A stretch of DNA of 64,000 nucleotides from Plantago elongata (GCA_036897095.1 JAYMSP010000024.1:1-64000); one strand, 5' to 3'; shown: positions 49,301 through 62,470, counted from the stretch's first letter. The notes: generated by a model not told the origin, from the letters alone. Numbers and translations: made by a program.

Positions 49301-52300
49301 AAGAACAGCCTTTGGAATCTTCGTCGGATCGCCCTAATATTATAGTCCATGTCAGAAAAAATTACTAAATGAAGAAAATATAACGAATACAAACAATGTA
49401 CCCACTACTTAAGAAACAAGTAAAAACAAGAAACAAGTTACTGACTGGAAGAGGGGAGGTTGGAAAAGATATAATGTTAAAGACAGAAAGCATGCTCAAC
49501 GGGAGAATGCTGATGTTATACCATGAATATTTAATGAGTACACAAAAAAAAAAAAAAGGTAATGAAATAGGATCACAGATTTGAAGACAACAGGTTGCAA
49601 ATTAAGAAACACACTAATGTACAAGCCAAAAATTTGACACCAAGTTACTCCTTGAGTGTGCTTCAAACCCGATTGGGCCAGACATTTTGACCGTCGACCA
49701 GAAGGTTTACAGGTACCCAGTGAGAGAAAGCATGAAGCATTCAGGAACCAGTAAAAGAGAAGTGGTGAACTGATATTTTTCTAATCATGTTTCATCCTTT
49801 TTTTTTCTCAATACAGGAATCTACCATTTTGTGTAGATATAATTATTCAATGTGAATATTATACATATTTCAATTAACGATCATGTCATAAACCGCACAA
49901 TGGCTTTATAGGTCACAAGGGCCGAACAACAATGTGAGAACTTTTGGAGGGTACACCTCGATTTTCTGTTCCAGCTTTGAAAACACAGTACCCGGTTACT
50001 ACTTACTACCATGTCAAGGACAGAAAGATATTACTGATGTTTCACTTGCAGCTTCGCCTCACACATAGCTAAACCATAACCTACCCAATTTCACTTGGAT
50101 TTATGCAGTCCAAAAAGTAAATTTACAGTATAACATTATTCATTCAACTTAACAAAGCCCCTAATATACTAAGTTGAGCAATAAATGAACATGCGGCCTA
50201 CCTTCTTCCAGATTCCTTCCAATTTCTCCAAGTTCTTCCCGCTACAAAATTCTTTCATTTTTTCTTTCTTTTTTAGTTCCATAATTTCAGGAGGCAAAAC
50301 TTGTTCAGATGCACCATCCTCCAAAAAAAAACCACCAATGTCTAAATCACCTGATTCTGATTCCTCCTCAACACCATCACCGTCCTTTGTAGGACCACTT
50401 GTGGAAGCATTGTCAGGTAGGGTTCCATGCAGAACGAAACCACCCGTCCCCTTTTCATCAACTTCAGGCCCAATCTCTGAAGGTGATGGCTCATCTCGTA
50501 TATCACACATATTACCAGTACCAACACCATTGTTATCTGATGACAAAAGATCAGAAGATGCATCCTGAGCAGATACTTGATATGCAGAACTTGCATATCC
50601 AGACTCCAAAATATCAGCCGATAGTCCTGAAATCACATTGATGAATAATTCAGTCGTTTCAAATCTATCCAACACACAATAAATGGAAATCGATCTAATT
50701 TAATGTAGTCTTAGCTGTCTTGCCATAATATATTTGAGAAAATTAAAAGAAAAATAATGATAAATCTTGGGGTACCTAAGCTCAATATTTCCTGCTTAAG
50801 TTTCCGAATAAGTAAGCCGGCCTTTTCCTGGCTTTTCTTGTCCTTTCTCTCTTTAGCACTTGCAGCTTCCAGTCTAGCAGAATGGTAATCAGCTACAATA
50901 GCTTCATAATCTTGTCTTGGTTCCAGGACCTACAATGGGAAACATATGAAACAGGAAAGCAGGTCTTCAGAAGTAATAAATGGAGCTTGTATGTATGTAT
51001 TCATTAAATGGCCAAATCTTGTTAAGTGCAAGTAGACATGGAGGACATGGATGTTAATCACCCTCTTCACAATCTCAACCAGTTGATATAACTCAAACTG
51101 AAAAACATCAAATTTGTGGTATTTATGAGAGGATCACGTGAAAATCCAAATGAGTAGTAAAGAAAGGATGATTCAGATGACTTTGTTAGAAATTGCTACC
51201 AACAAAAGAAAAATCATAACAGTAGATTTTCATCCTCTGTTTGACATCTTTATACGGAAAATTTTATTTCCTTCCTTTTTTTTTTTTTTGGTCGATATTT
51301 GTGTGATTGATAAGTAAAATGAGATGTGATTTGGTGTCCGAACAATCATTATCCACAATTTATATGTAAAAAAGTAACAAAGATGTTGGAAATACTGGAT
51401 AGATAAAAAGCCGTAAAGATAAACTAGTGTCGAGATGCCAAATCATTTCATAAATGTAGGTGACAGGTTTTTTTTTAAGAAAAAGGAAGAAGAATAAGTT
51501 GGTTTGTCACGTTCATCATGTTTATCACAGTGTTAAGTATTGAAGCAAATGCTGCCTGGCAGATCAAATTTGTAAGCCTCAGGGGATAGTAAACACACCA
51601 AGATAGGCAACTTTAGTTTTCTAATCACAATGTAACTTTTACCGAAATAATGGCATGATTGAGAGTAGGGTCAACAATTGAAACAAGAAAGTGAATTTCT
51701 CTGTGTATCTTTTCACAAAGAAAAATCACCAAGTTACTCAGTACACAGATCACCATGGTAACAAAATAGCCTGCACACCAACAATTACGTACCTTCTGTG
51801 AAAGTCCATCTTCAATTAGATCAGTTTCCCAGGAGTCAGATTCATCCTGCAGGTATAAATTCTCTTTAGTGATCTCAAAATGATATCTGATCAAGACGAT
51901 GTTTCATATTGTTAGCATTGTAGCACACGTAACTATATACAGACTAAAAGTTAATCCGTCCAACCAAGAAAGAAGAAAAGATCCAGAGTTCACCAAATAT
52001 CCCAAACACAATATTATCCGTCCTTTTGGTGCTAAATCAAGTGACTCCAGAGTACATGAAAAAATTAAATGAGTTCTCCATTCCAAATACAACTCTATAA
52101 GAAAGTAAGATGAGAAATTTCAGAGTATATATGATTGTAGAATAAGGGGAAGCTGCATAGGACCGCTAAGCATGCTCTACCGAAACCGCCTACCTTCATA
52201 AGTTTAGTACATATAGTAAATAGTAAAACAGAAAATACACAAAGTGAAAAATGAATATCTGAGTTTGAAAAGAACTCTCGACAAGCAGCATTTGAAAACA

Positions 52301-53851
52301 TATATTGTGCGTCTTCGTCCAAGAAAATTAAAATGGACACATGCCAAACTTGCAATAACTAATCTTATATCTAAATATACTGCATCCAGAAACAGTGTAG
52401 GGAGCACACATGCGTCCCTGATATGGTTCGTGCAATTTAGACCTTGATCACAGCATAACATATTAACAATAGCACTTCAACTTGCACTGCATTCCATAGA
52501 ATTAATGATCTAAAATAAACAGATGCAATTAAGTTTGGCATACATGTTAGGGATTTATCATTAAACACAACATGAGATACATATTTAAAATAAATATAGC
52601 AGAAGTATCTAGAGCTCATCTTTAATCTGTCCAAAATGTGGCATAAAAATACCTCTTGTTGTTCCATATATTGACGAATCCAGTCTGCTTGAGAACGTTG
52701 AACAGAATCTAGTCCTTCATCATCCTTGCGACCTTTAACTATAATAGGAACTTCAGCATTCTCTTGCTCAACTATATCTTCGGCCAAATCTCTTGATGAA
52801 ACCCAATCTTCGCGAGCTGTTGACAAGATACCAACAGAACCTGTCCGGCAAGTGCAATAAGAGGATGCTTATTCTCTGTATCAAAGCAAAATTCTAGATA
52901 AATGCCTACATATAGGACTCCAGAAACTGAGACTAAACAACCAAATCAATTTAAACAGGACATTACCTCCAGTAGTGTGCAGAGATGAACCACTGGAAAA
53001 CTTTGACGGCAGCTCATTCCCCGGAATATTTAAGCATAGCCAATCTAAAGCAGCCTCATACGTAATAGAACTCTCCTAATAACACGGATGAAGCAACAAA
53101 AGACTATTCAGTTCAAATACTATGCATATTCACATACAACAAAACGAACAATAATCACAACTAAAGAAATCATGATCAATAAGTCATGAAGTCGACAAGT
53201 TCACAGCTAAAGATGTTACACATCACCCTATATCAAAACTACCAAATGGCATAACTAATTGTGCTACATAAATAACCACTCCACATTTGCAGCTCCTTTC
53301 TCTGGTTCTCCCTACTTCTTATGCAAGTATACATACAAGTCTCTACTATCTACGCAAGAGATACGTTCTCGCGTTAGCCTCTCAATTCCCAATCCTCAAA
53401 CCTCTAATTCAAATACATTTCAAACAAGTCAATAAACATCACACTTCTAATTGGTGATCACGAATTATCAATACATAGATGACAGTTTAGCCACTTCGAT
53501 ACACAATATGTTCAACAAATCTGAAACGAGCATTTGAGCAGATGATTAATTAACAACCTTAAGTGAAGAGAGGCAAAGCTCAATCTGATCATCCCTGAAG
53601 CCCTCGCAAGAGAGATTCTCGTAGAGAGAGTGGAGCTTCTTAGACTTCTGCTGTTTCGTGAGATACTCCTCGGGCTCCGCTGTAGATGCACCGGTGGAGC
53701 GGCCGGAATTGAGAAGGAGGCGGCGGAGGCGGCTTTCATTCTCCGCCGATAACTGGAGCTTTGGACCTGTGGCGGCTACGGGCTTCCCTTTAGCTGAGGA
53801 CGATGATGATGGCTTCTGCGGTTGCTTCTGGTGTTTCTTCTTCGGCGCCAT
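37329..53851 (-). CDS. DExH-box RNA helicase, DHX29/DExH7 type
   Basis: Thirty-four exons in consistent phase give 1448 residues: 53851-53558, 53075-52967, 52840-52653, 51846-51793, 50929-50776, 50626-50202, 49333-49115, 48294-48183, 48065-47871, 47431-47352, 46987-46865, 46773-46687, 46129-46029, 45892-45835, 45704-45639, 45243-45161, 45047-44864, 44221-44075, 43938-43837, 43749-43597, 42724-42620, 42186-42046, 41928-41839, 41702-41646, 41329-41246, 41160-41062, 40910-40770, 40172-40102, 39790-39721, 39413-39321, 38862-38695, 38200-38108, 37973-37851, 37406-37329. A basic start ([13 protein letters not shown]) leads to a UBA-like stretch, acidic linkers, a dsRBD-like part, motif [10 protein letters not shown] (642-650), DEVH (747-750), SAT (784-786), motif [10 protein letters not shown] (1030-1037), then HA2/OB regions. 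DHX29 helps ribosomes scan structured 5' leaders; the plant form is annotated as DExH7, with plastid location uncertain. One intron uses a GC donor at 41838. Confidence 0.93.
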
Positions 53852-54179
53852 TTGTGCGTAGAATTGATTACTGCTGTCACTGCTTTTTTGTGTTTTGGAG
53901 AGAAGTGCAAGTAAGAGTGTAAAAGCGGTAACTGATTAACTAGCGATTAATATCCTTTCGCAAATCTACTTTATTATGTTTTTAATACAAATACTTATAA
54001 GGTTAATAAGGGCGGTTTGGCAAAGCATTTAAATATTCTATTTGGCTCGATAAAATTTGGCCTAAAATACACTTCAAATACTCAATTTCAATTTTATTTC
54101 AAGCACAATTTCACCAAAATTCATTTAAATACCTATTCAAATTATATACTAATCACCCCCTCAAAAATTATCCCTTAAA
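53852..54179. other. Spacer upstream of DExH7
   Basis: Promoter side of the helicase gene, AT-rich, bordered by the transposon at about 54180. Confidence 0.35.
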
Positions 54180-54582
54180 AATTATGAAAGTCTCTGAGAC
54201 TTCCACCCAATTATACAAACATGCACAATTATTCTGCAATTGGCTTCCTTCTCCATTTTTCACGAGTTGGACGCAGATTCCGGGTTCCGAGTTTGGTATA
54301 TTCGGATCATTTCGCGGGTTAACGGGTCATATAAATATCCCCTTTTTTCAGTTTCTTTCCACCATTTTCTCTCATTTCTTTTCCATTACTAACGGTTTCT
54401 GGCAATTTCTCTCGCTCTCTTCTTCGATTAGCGTACGAAACCCTAGGTTTGCTCTCTTTGTGTACGATCTACAGGTTTATACTCTTTTTCTCGCTATCTA
54501 TGTATTCGATTTGTGTTTTGGTTACCTAATCGGTGGTTACATTATTTGTTTTTGTGGTTTTTTGTGCTTCTCAATTGATTCA

Positions 54583-56210
54583 ATGTCGGATAATTCGGTT
54601 TCTGATTATGTCACACGCGAGGTTAACACTGAGCAGCCGGTGTGCCGGCAAAAACCTTCTGAAACTGGTGAGTTTTTGCTTTTCTCTGTGCGTTTTTTTG
54701 GTTTTATGCTTTTGTACTAGGTTTTATGTCTTTGTTCCTTGCTTTTTGTTGTTCTTTTTAGTGTTTGATCGTTGTTTAACTGATGGTGTTTCCTGACTGT
54801 TGACGTTTACGTTGGGTATTTGATGTTTGATGTTCGATATTGTTGTTTATGCTTCGTTTTTTTTGTTTGTTCATGGTTTGATATTGGTGTTATGCTTCGA
54901 TCTACTGTTTATTTTGTTCATTTTTGTTTTGTTGTTGTTTCGATTGTGTTTTTAATTACTTTTTTGTCTTTTTGCTGTGTTGTTAGGGTTTTTATATCCT
55001 ATTATTGTATGTTTATTGTTTAGTGTTGTATAGTTTTTGTACATGTTTGTCTTGTGTAGTTGATTATTACTTTTTGGTTTTTTTGGCGGGGGATCATGTT
55101 TTTGTTGAGTTTTTCAAATTGTGTTTGTTTTTTAAGAATAATTGTGTAGTGTTATATATGAATTGTGAATTACTCTGAGATTCTACACTTAATTGTAGAG
55201 TGTTGTATATTAATTGCTTTTATACTTGTTTCATGTAGGGGAAAAGAGGGTAAAACTTGTGAAGAGGGTGATGAAGCCTAAGGATCCTGAAGTTTTAAAG
55301 AAACCTCGTAAGAAACAAGGTCTTCAGGTTGACCATTCGACAATTGCAACCTCTCGATCAGCTAATGATAGGCATCCCAGAACATTGTAAATATCTAACT
55401 TAAGGATGAAATGATAGCGAAGGAGTATAAGTCAGGGTGCTCTGGCACCTTGTTGTTCGACATGTTGTCAAGGCTGAATGATGCTCAGAAAAAGAGTGTC
55501 AGGGTGCGCTGGCACCTTGTTGTTCGACATGTTGTCAAGGCTGAATGATGCTCAGAAAAAGAGTGTCAGGGAGATTGGCTTTGGGGGGCTTTTGTCCATG
55601 AAATTCAAGTCATTCCTTGTGGGAATAATTCCATGGTTACTGGAGAATTTTAACCCACACTCACGTGTTCAGACTATAGGTCAGTATATGTATCATATCA
55701 CTGTGGAGGATGTACATGATATGTTCCTTTTTCCTAACAATTCTGGTAGGAAAGTTAGCCTTTTGTATCAGAAGAAGAAGAGGAAGGACAAGAACAAGGA
55801 CGAGGCGTATGTTACAGGTGGATTGGTTAGGGAAAAATGGAAGGGAAAGGTTGACAAACTGATGGCAAATGGTGAAGTGAAGTGTACCCTATTGCTTGAT
55901 AAAATGCTAATGCTGACAGAAGGTGGAGATGAGTTTAACTGTTTAAGCGCATGTTCGTTTCATACTCATGTGCTGTGTTTTTAGCTCCCACTTCCGGGCA
56001 CTAGTTGATATGAGAGTTGTTAGCGAACTGGAGGATGTTACAAAGATAAGGAGTTTAGATTGGTGTGATTTCGTCGTTTCACATTTGTGTGAATCTGTGG
56101 AGAAGTATTCTCTAGCAATATCACTCATGTTTATGGGTGCCTTGTTGTTTTGCTATTGGCTTATCTTCACCGGTTCCCATATATGGGAAAGACAGAGCTT
56201 ATGACACTTC
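54583..56210 (+). pseudogene. Transposon-borne plant-mobile/DUF1985-like gene, broken
   Basis: A first exon (54583-54667, MSDNSVSDYVTREVN) splices to 55240 on, giving a basic linker with KLVKRVMKPKDPEVLKKPRK that ends in a stop. Further on, the region 55540-56200 reads FDMLSRLNDAQKKSVREIGF, IGQYMYHITVEDVHDMFLFP, EGGDEFN, and in another frame ALVDMRVVSELEDVTKIRSLDWC. This order is typical of plant proteins tied to Ulp1-type MULEs. A 67-bp tandem duplication (55434-55567) and stops break the gene. Confidence 0.6.
55434..55567 (+). repeat. Tandem duplication of a 67-bp unit
   Basis: The unit starting AGGGTGC at 55434 is repeated at 55501 with a single base difference seen (TCTGGC against GCTGGC). 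As 67 is not a multiple of three, the duplication shifts the reading frame of the transposon gene. Confidence 0.9.
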
Positions 56211-56428
56211 CACTGGTACAGCATTGGAGTGCGGAGTATATAATTTATAGGATTTTAGAGGAGAAATAGAGGAGAAAAAGGCTGACGTGTGGGGTAATTC
56301 CATTATGATTTCAAATTTTCCTATTACCAAAGCAAGGGTTACTGCTTCTTCTTCGGAGTTTGTAATGATGATCAGGTCAAGGCTAATTCAAAGGATGTGA
56401 GTTGGTTTTTTTTTGTTTCTTTCTTTTT

Positions 56429-57190
56429 TTATTTTTCTTCTCCAACATTTTTTTTGAATGTTGTATCAAAGATAACAACATCCCCAAAACAGTCTGTAAT
56501 CATCCCTTCATCAGCCCAAAATAGTCCACATAACATGCTTTCTTTGTCCAAGATAATTTCATAGAAGAAGCGAGGGTTATTTTGTTGCTTTTCATGTAGC
56601 ATGTTGACTACATTTTGTGCATCAGCACCACCAGTTTTATGGTTTATTAACTTGTTTATATGGTTGTAATGGTCTCTTTTTGTATGGCCCACATTCTCCT
56701 TGCTCAAAAAATTTGTTGCTAGGTATTTATATGAAACAGTGGGTTTCATGCCTGACTTCTCCATTGCTTTGATGGCTTCTTCTTTGTGTTTGTCAATCCT
56801 TCCCTCCACTCTACGAAGATGTTGCCACTCAGGTCTAGTGTATGGATGTGTGATTCATGTGGTGCCAATCGGCTACAATTCGTTCGAGTGACATGTACTG
56901 TCCTTGTTTTTCTTTTCTTTACATTTGCTGCAGATCCTGGAATGCATGGGGAAGGTGTTTTCAGGGGCTTTTTTGTTGTATGTGTACGTCCATCAGCAAA
57001 GCACCTGAAATATTTTTTCCTCACTTCCCCGTCATCTCTATAACGTTTTCCAGATGAGAGGTTCACACTAAAACTCAGTGCAGCAACATGTCTTCTATAT
57101 TTATGAACTATTTCATCATAAGTTGCTGCTGATTTTCCTTTGAATAATTGTAGTAATTCTTCATCACCATTATCAATTACAACATCACCT
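56429..57190 (-). pseudogene. FAR1-related (FRS5-like) Mutator transposase, N-terminal part only
   Basis: From 57190 downward: a DNA-binding-type start with YDEIVHKYRRHVAALSFSVN, KKYFRCFADGR and VTRTNCSRLAPHES. In a second frame from about 56809 come KAMEKSGMKPTVSYKYL, VGHTKRDHYNHINKL, DAQNVVNMLHEKQQNNPRFF and FGDVVIFDTTFKKN. These are the FAR1 domain and the start of the MULE catalytic region; the frame shift lies near 56815. The catalytic core after FDTT is missing. Confidence 0.7.
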
Positions 57191-57214
57191 GCAAATATAC
57201 AATTAAACATACAT

Positions 57215-57545
57215 GCACAGAGCCACACTATAACATACAGTTACACCATAAAAATAAAAGGTTAGGTCACTCAGAATCTTGTCAGGAGCATCCTCCACAC
57301 TAGCTCGGTGATCAATCAACTCAGACATGAGCATGTACACACTCTGTACAAGCCAAATAACAACTAACATGCACAATTCCTCTATAACAACATGCAGTTA
57401 CACCATAAAAACATAATAAAAGGTCAGGTCACTTAGAGGCTTGTCAGGAGCATCCTCCACACTAGCTCGGTGATCAATTGACTCACATGAGCATGTACCC
57501 ACTATGTACAAGCCAACTCACAACTAACATTCACAATTAACATCT
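57215..57545. repeat. Two tandem copies of a unit of about 160 bp
   Basis: CAGTTACACCATAAAAA, GAGCATCCTCCACACTAG and CTCGGTGATCAAT occur twice in the same order; the TAGCTCGG points are at 57301 and 57463 (162 bp apart), with small indels. The array lies upstream of the transposase fragment inside the transposon. Confidence 0.85.
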
Positions 57546-58075
57546 AACAAACTCAATTTCTATAGTTAAGACAAATTTTGATATTGTTACCTTCATGAAC
57601 AACAATTCATAAGTATTCAATAGGTAAACGTTGATCGTTCTCATCAGAAACAAGGTTTTCTTCAATGATTTCATCCATCGTGAGTACCAAAACATAACAA
57701 CGCAATGGCTATTCTCAAATTATACTGAAACAAACCTAATTTTAATTATTTTTTTTTTGCTTAATTAATCGTCATTCTATGAAGCTGGGTGTAGAAATCG
57801 ACGATAATCAATGAATTTCGGACATGTTGGTGAAGAAATCGTAGATAATCAATGGTGAAAGAGAACGAAATTGAGCTCAGAGAGAGAAGAGCCGAGGGAA
57901 AATGCTGTGTACAGAGATAGAGAGAAAAGAGCTGTGAGTTTGACGTTTATTTCCATTTTTTATATGACCCGATTTTGGCTTGGATCCGGGTCTTCGACCT
58001 GCGAGATTCATCTTAAGCCAAATTGTTTGTAATTGTGTATGTTTCTATATTTGTGTAGTACTCTCATAAACTCTC

Positions 58076-58861
58076 AATATATTAAGGACTCTCAGTTAGA
58101 CAGACGGACTCTTTTTTGAAACGATAAAACTTACAATTACTTTTTACCCTACTCCTTTTCGTAAATCTCATATTATCACTTTTTCATCAGAATCGTGCAT
58201 TTGGCTCATTTTATATTATGAACTTGAAACAATGTCATTTAAACACCATTCCTATATGACACTAGTTTGTGACTTGTGAGTTATAGCTTATAACATGGAC
58301 AAGACCATAATTATCCTAGGGCATTGCCGCTCGACCATGTCTCCGCCAGGATCGAATTTAGGCAAGTGCCGCTAGGCTACCATAGGGTGTGTTAATGTTG
58401 GTGGGTGTTTACAATCACTATCACAAGAAACGTACTGATAAATCTGCAAATAGAAAAAACCTTAAATCACCCAAATCATCTCAGTGAACTTAACAAATAA
58501 TTTCAAAAAGAAATGTATTGCACCCAGAGTAAGCCTTTAAATAAGCAATACTGTAATTGTATATCCTCGGACCAAAAATTTGATTCCATAAGACAGATAT
58601 AAGCCGTGATAAGATTTACATTTTACCCTGCATAACTATCTTACAACCAGAAAATGGCATACAGTTTCAATGGTACATCATCCGGCAGAAGTTGCCAAGA
58701 GGATATAATACACCTGCTACATGGATCTAAAAGAAGGAACAAGTAAGGCTATTAAAGAGACAACGATGATGACAAAACCCCCAGTCTTCATGAGCTTCCT
58801 TTTGTGGATCGCTCGTGTAGTGTTCCCAGACTGTGAAGTACAAGATTACAGCTGAATATGG
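58076..58861. other. Spacer downstream of HISN1
   Basis: Contains a SINE-like stretch at 58310-58390 and the 3' tail of HISN1; no gene seen. Confidence 0.4.
58310..58390 (-). repeat. Possible tRNA-derived SINE fragment
   Basis: On the minus strand TAGCCTAGCGG (58369-58379) fits the pol III A box, and ATTCGATCC (58349-58357) fits the B box except its first base. A second A-box-like TGGTCGAGCGG follows. The spacing between boxes is too short for a normal tRNA, and no tail or target duplication was found, so this is only a suggestion. Confidence 0.3.
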
Positions 58862-61800
58862 CTAGAGGCCCAGGTTTGAAAGAAGCTGACGCCATCTAGG
58901 AGTTTCCTCATCAAATATGTAGGTCAATGGAGAAATCAGGACCCCACTGCCCCCAATCTGTGCAGGGAAATATTGCAGGAAATTTTCACTAAGCAGATAA
59001 ATATCCAGCAGATGAGGATACATATAAATTCATAAATGGGCAGATCAACCACTGAAGAGTAAACTTGGTCTGAGTTAATCCTTTACGTGATGTTGATGTT
59101 AGTTGCTCTAAGAACTTCAACAAAGGTTAATCTCTGAATGTTTAAAAGTTAATCTCTGTTAGTTAACTCATAAGGTTAATCTCTGAGTGTACAAAAAATC
59201 AACTGGAATTGAGTTGTCTCAATTCCAGTTCTAATCCAAACAGTCCATAAAACAATACTGGTCAACGTCTCGTTGTCAGATCAATGTTAAATGTATACCT
59301 ATATACTGATATACCCCTAATACGTAACCTACCAATACCATGGACATTGACATTGGGCGTGAGTGCTAGAAACATCATAGGACACGGTATAATCATGATA
59401 TTTGGTTCGTCTATTTACACAATATTGTTTGAACAAGGTTTAGAAATCTCACATGCAAGACCATGTTAACCAGTGATACATGAATGTGGATATACAGTTG
59501 GATGGAGCATTTAGGAGTAATTTCTTACCGCTCTAAGCTGCTGGACAGACTTGTAAAGCGCTTTCTTTGGAACACAAATGACTATAGCATAATAATCTGC
59601 TGTCACCTTCCCGTCACGTTTGCGGAAAACCGGGCTTATTGTTGGTCCCTGAAAATAAATAGCATATCTCGAGTAAAAAACTATCAAATTGTAAAGGATG
59701 GTGACAACACCTTCTTGGCCATGTAGGAGATACAGGGCCAAGAAAAGTCAGCCTGACCTGCAACCCAGACAAAGATGTTTGGCTTAGAATTCGTTCAGCA
59801 ACTTCCTCAGCACTGCTACCCCTCATGTTGGCAGTTACCTGTAATGAAATGTTAATAAACAGAAATAGACATAAATGTACTTAACTTCAAAATTGCAATT
59901 TGATTCTCACCGTAAATTGGCCCATAGCCTTTAGATGTGCCTCCAATCTTTCAAGCATTTCATGAGTTATATCAAGCACACCTTTTCTCTGGATCAAGGA
60001 CCTTTTACTAGCAACAAGAACAGCCTGAAATCATAGAGAAAGTCAAATTTTAAGGAACAATAACTATACAATGTCTGAAGCTACTCCGCTTAAGGTTTGG
60101 CAAATTCAAAATGTAACCAACAGAACAAGCCGTCACCTGACTTTCCAAGATGACTCCTCCATCAATCTCTTTCAAATTATTTTCCCTCAATGTGGTTCCA
60201 CTACTCACAAGGTCCACAATAGCATCGGCTATCCCCATCTGAAAAAAACAGGTAGCTAAACAGGGTCACTGAAATATCCATAATTATAGACAAAGTTAAA
60301 ACTTAAAACAATGTTTGAGTTCTACATAGACTGAAACTTCACAAGGCTAGCACGCAAGGAAAAAAAATGAAGTTGTTCATGATAATTTCATTATCGGTAA
60401 GCAAACAGGTAGCATTAACATTCACTAAGGTTAAGTAAATTCAATGCCCACCAGACAACCATTAATTTACAAAATTTTAAGACTTACAGCAGGAGCTGCC
60501 TCTAAAGCTCCATCAGCAGTTGAAAATGTGACATGCTTCAGACCATTTTCGTTCATAAATTTAGGACCTAGCTGCAATGAGAAAATTATGTAAAGGCATA
60601 TTTCAGTTCACAGAAAAGGTAATAGGAAAATTAAAAATGCAGAGCAAGATTGTGACAAAATCATACATATGTGAATCCAGTAGCAACTCTTAGTGGTCTA
60701 TCAGGCTTCCACTGAGGCATCTGTGCTAGCTCCTTCAAAGAATTTATATTCTCAAATATTCCATACTTGGGAATCTGTGGAAGGAAATGGATTTACTTTC
60801 ACAGTATATAGAAACAAATTATAATGCTGAAGATGACAGAAAGTTCTACTGTATGGTGACAAGAGTTCCATGCAGATCACTTACTGCAATAGATAAACGG
60901 CAATCGCCATAATCAAGAGCATCATGGACAAGAATGAGATCTTCATCACCCTGCAAGAATATATGAGAATAGTCTGAGTGAAACCTCTGGGATTTTACAG
61001 GCCTAAAAAAAAAGGTTGTTGAAGCACTTCTGCTGGGTTTAGGCATGCGACATTCCAATTACTTCTGATTTTTAATTGTGAACAGATTTCACATCGTAAG
61101 AAATCAGGTGTAAACATGACATGCACTTCTGTGTTAAAAAAAATTTCAAATTATTGTGCAATGTTTAGTTTGACATGCACTTTTGTCAAGTAGCACTTCC
61201 ATAAGATACCATGTTGTTGAACAGAGCCTGCTGGTAAAGTCAACCGTTTGCAATATACATTCTCATTCACATAGTAGTACCCAAAAAGCACTGCAAATAA
61301 GTATCCTAGCATACTAACTTGAATCCTACAGCCAGTAACCAACCCATTCCAGTACCAGTAATCCAAGAGATCATGGGTGGATTATTCCCAAAACTGTGAA
61401 TTCGCATTAGCATAATCCAGTTATTTCAGCTCATTGTGGTTAAAATTTACATTGCGAGTTATTAAGAATGCTGACTCTTAACCAAAGAACCAAAATTAAA
61501 AGAAAACTATGAGAACGAGCTATCAAAGAGAACGTTTATCTGCTTATTGGCAGGATTTTAACTTGCTGGTTGGTAACTAATAGAGCACCACTGTGAAAGG
61601 GTCTTGCCCAATTACCTGTCCAAATTCCTGAACGATGTCCAAACCAACAATCCCAAGGTCCAAATCACCAGATATCAATTTTCTCACAATGTCCTTCGGC
61701 CGTTGGAACCACACTTCTAAATTTGAGAGCTGAAACATCATAATAATGTCATAATTACTTTAGATGAAGTCAGCAAGGTGCTCCAATCTCCATGCAGATA

Positions 61801-62470
61801 ATATATGAAATTTATTTGACCGTATTTCATGAAAATAAGATAGCAATGTCTAATAGCATCTGAAGTGCATCTCAATCTTCCCAATGTATGTTCGTTTTAA
61901 CCATCAGATGTGATATTCCCAATTTATGTCCATTTCAAATCAAACCATTAGTCGGTACAATTATTCCCAGCAGATACATTATCTAAATCAACATCCGATT
62001 AAAACAACCAATGCAGTGATTTCGAGATTAGTACTTAGTAGCCATTGATAACAACCGAAACAGACCTGAGGAATTTCTGCGACATACTGGCGTGGATTAA
62101 CCTGCCTCACTGACAATTGACAATCCTTGAAGAAACAAAACGCACAACAATCAATCAGTCAATTTACCAGTAAACAAAACGAATAAAAACGAGTGATATC
62201 TGAAAAGTAAATGCAATCAGCAGCATAGAGAAAGCAATAGACCTTGAGGAGATCGAGAGTGTCAGTGGCCATTCGGCCTTTACTCGGCAATCCAAGGCGG
62301 ACTTCATCTCTTGGCTTCTTATCGACATTTCCGTTCAACACGGCAGCCGGCGATGCGGTGGAGCAACAGGATACGGTGAATTTGAGGGTAGGTGAGGGAG
62401 AAGACGACGTCGTTGAGAATGGTGAAAGTGCCGCCGAAGGGCACTGGACGAGGATTGTTCGAAGCAACAT
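58862..62470 (-). CDS. HISN1: ATP phosphoribosyltransferase, plastid (histidine biosynthesis step 1)
   Basis: Joins ATP and PRPP, the first and feedback-controlled step of histidine synthesis in the plastid. Eleven exons give 390 residues: 62470-62243, 62125-62066, 61729-61616, 60950-60885, 60774-60667, 60571-60488, 60238-60137, 60024-59911, 59838-59758, 59648-59529, 58957-58862. The first 50 residues are Ser/Thr-rich, as in a transit peptide. The catalytic domain shows [58 protein letters not shown] and [15 protein letters not shown]. The C-terminal regulatory (ACT-like) domain runs from about 270 to 390 with [24 protein letters not shown] and a [14 protein letters not shown] end. Length is normal for the long, self-regulating HisG type. 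All exons join in phase and no defect is visible. Confidence 0.95.
59201..59230. repeat. Perfect 13-bp inverted repeat with 4-base loop, in the last HISN1 intron
   Basis: AACTGGAATTGAG and CTCAATTCCAGTT face each other around TTGT. Direct copies of GTTAATCTCTGA lie just upstream (59120-59190). It may be the scar of a small transposon. Confidence 0.75.

Larger units (their letters stand above)
54180..58075. mobile_element. Decayed Mutator-like transposon with genes on both strands
   Basis: About 3.9 kb with diverged inverted ends: ATACAAACATGCACAATTA and ATTGGCTT near 54211-54246 match the reverse complement of 58015-58050, and CGGGTCATATAAA at 54323 matches 57961-57972. The left half (+) codes a protein of the plant-mobile/DUF1985-like type that often accompanies Ulp1-bearing MULEs. 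The right half (-) codes a FAR1/FHY3-like Mutator transposase N-terminal part. No Ulp1 protease and no full catalytic transposase domain are seen, so the element is internally deleted. Exact ends and target duplications are not resolved. Confidence 0.65.

Noticed and set aside
50185-50568. 127-residue plus-strand frame
   Set aside because: Antisense shadow of the large DExH7 exon 50202-50626.
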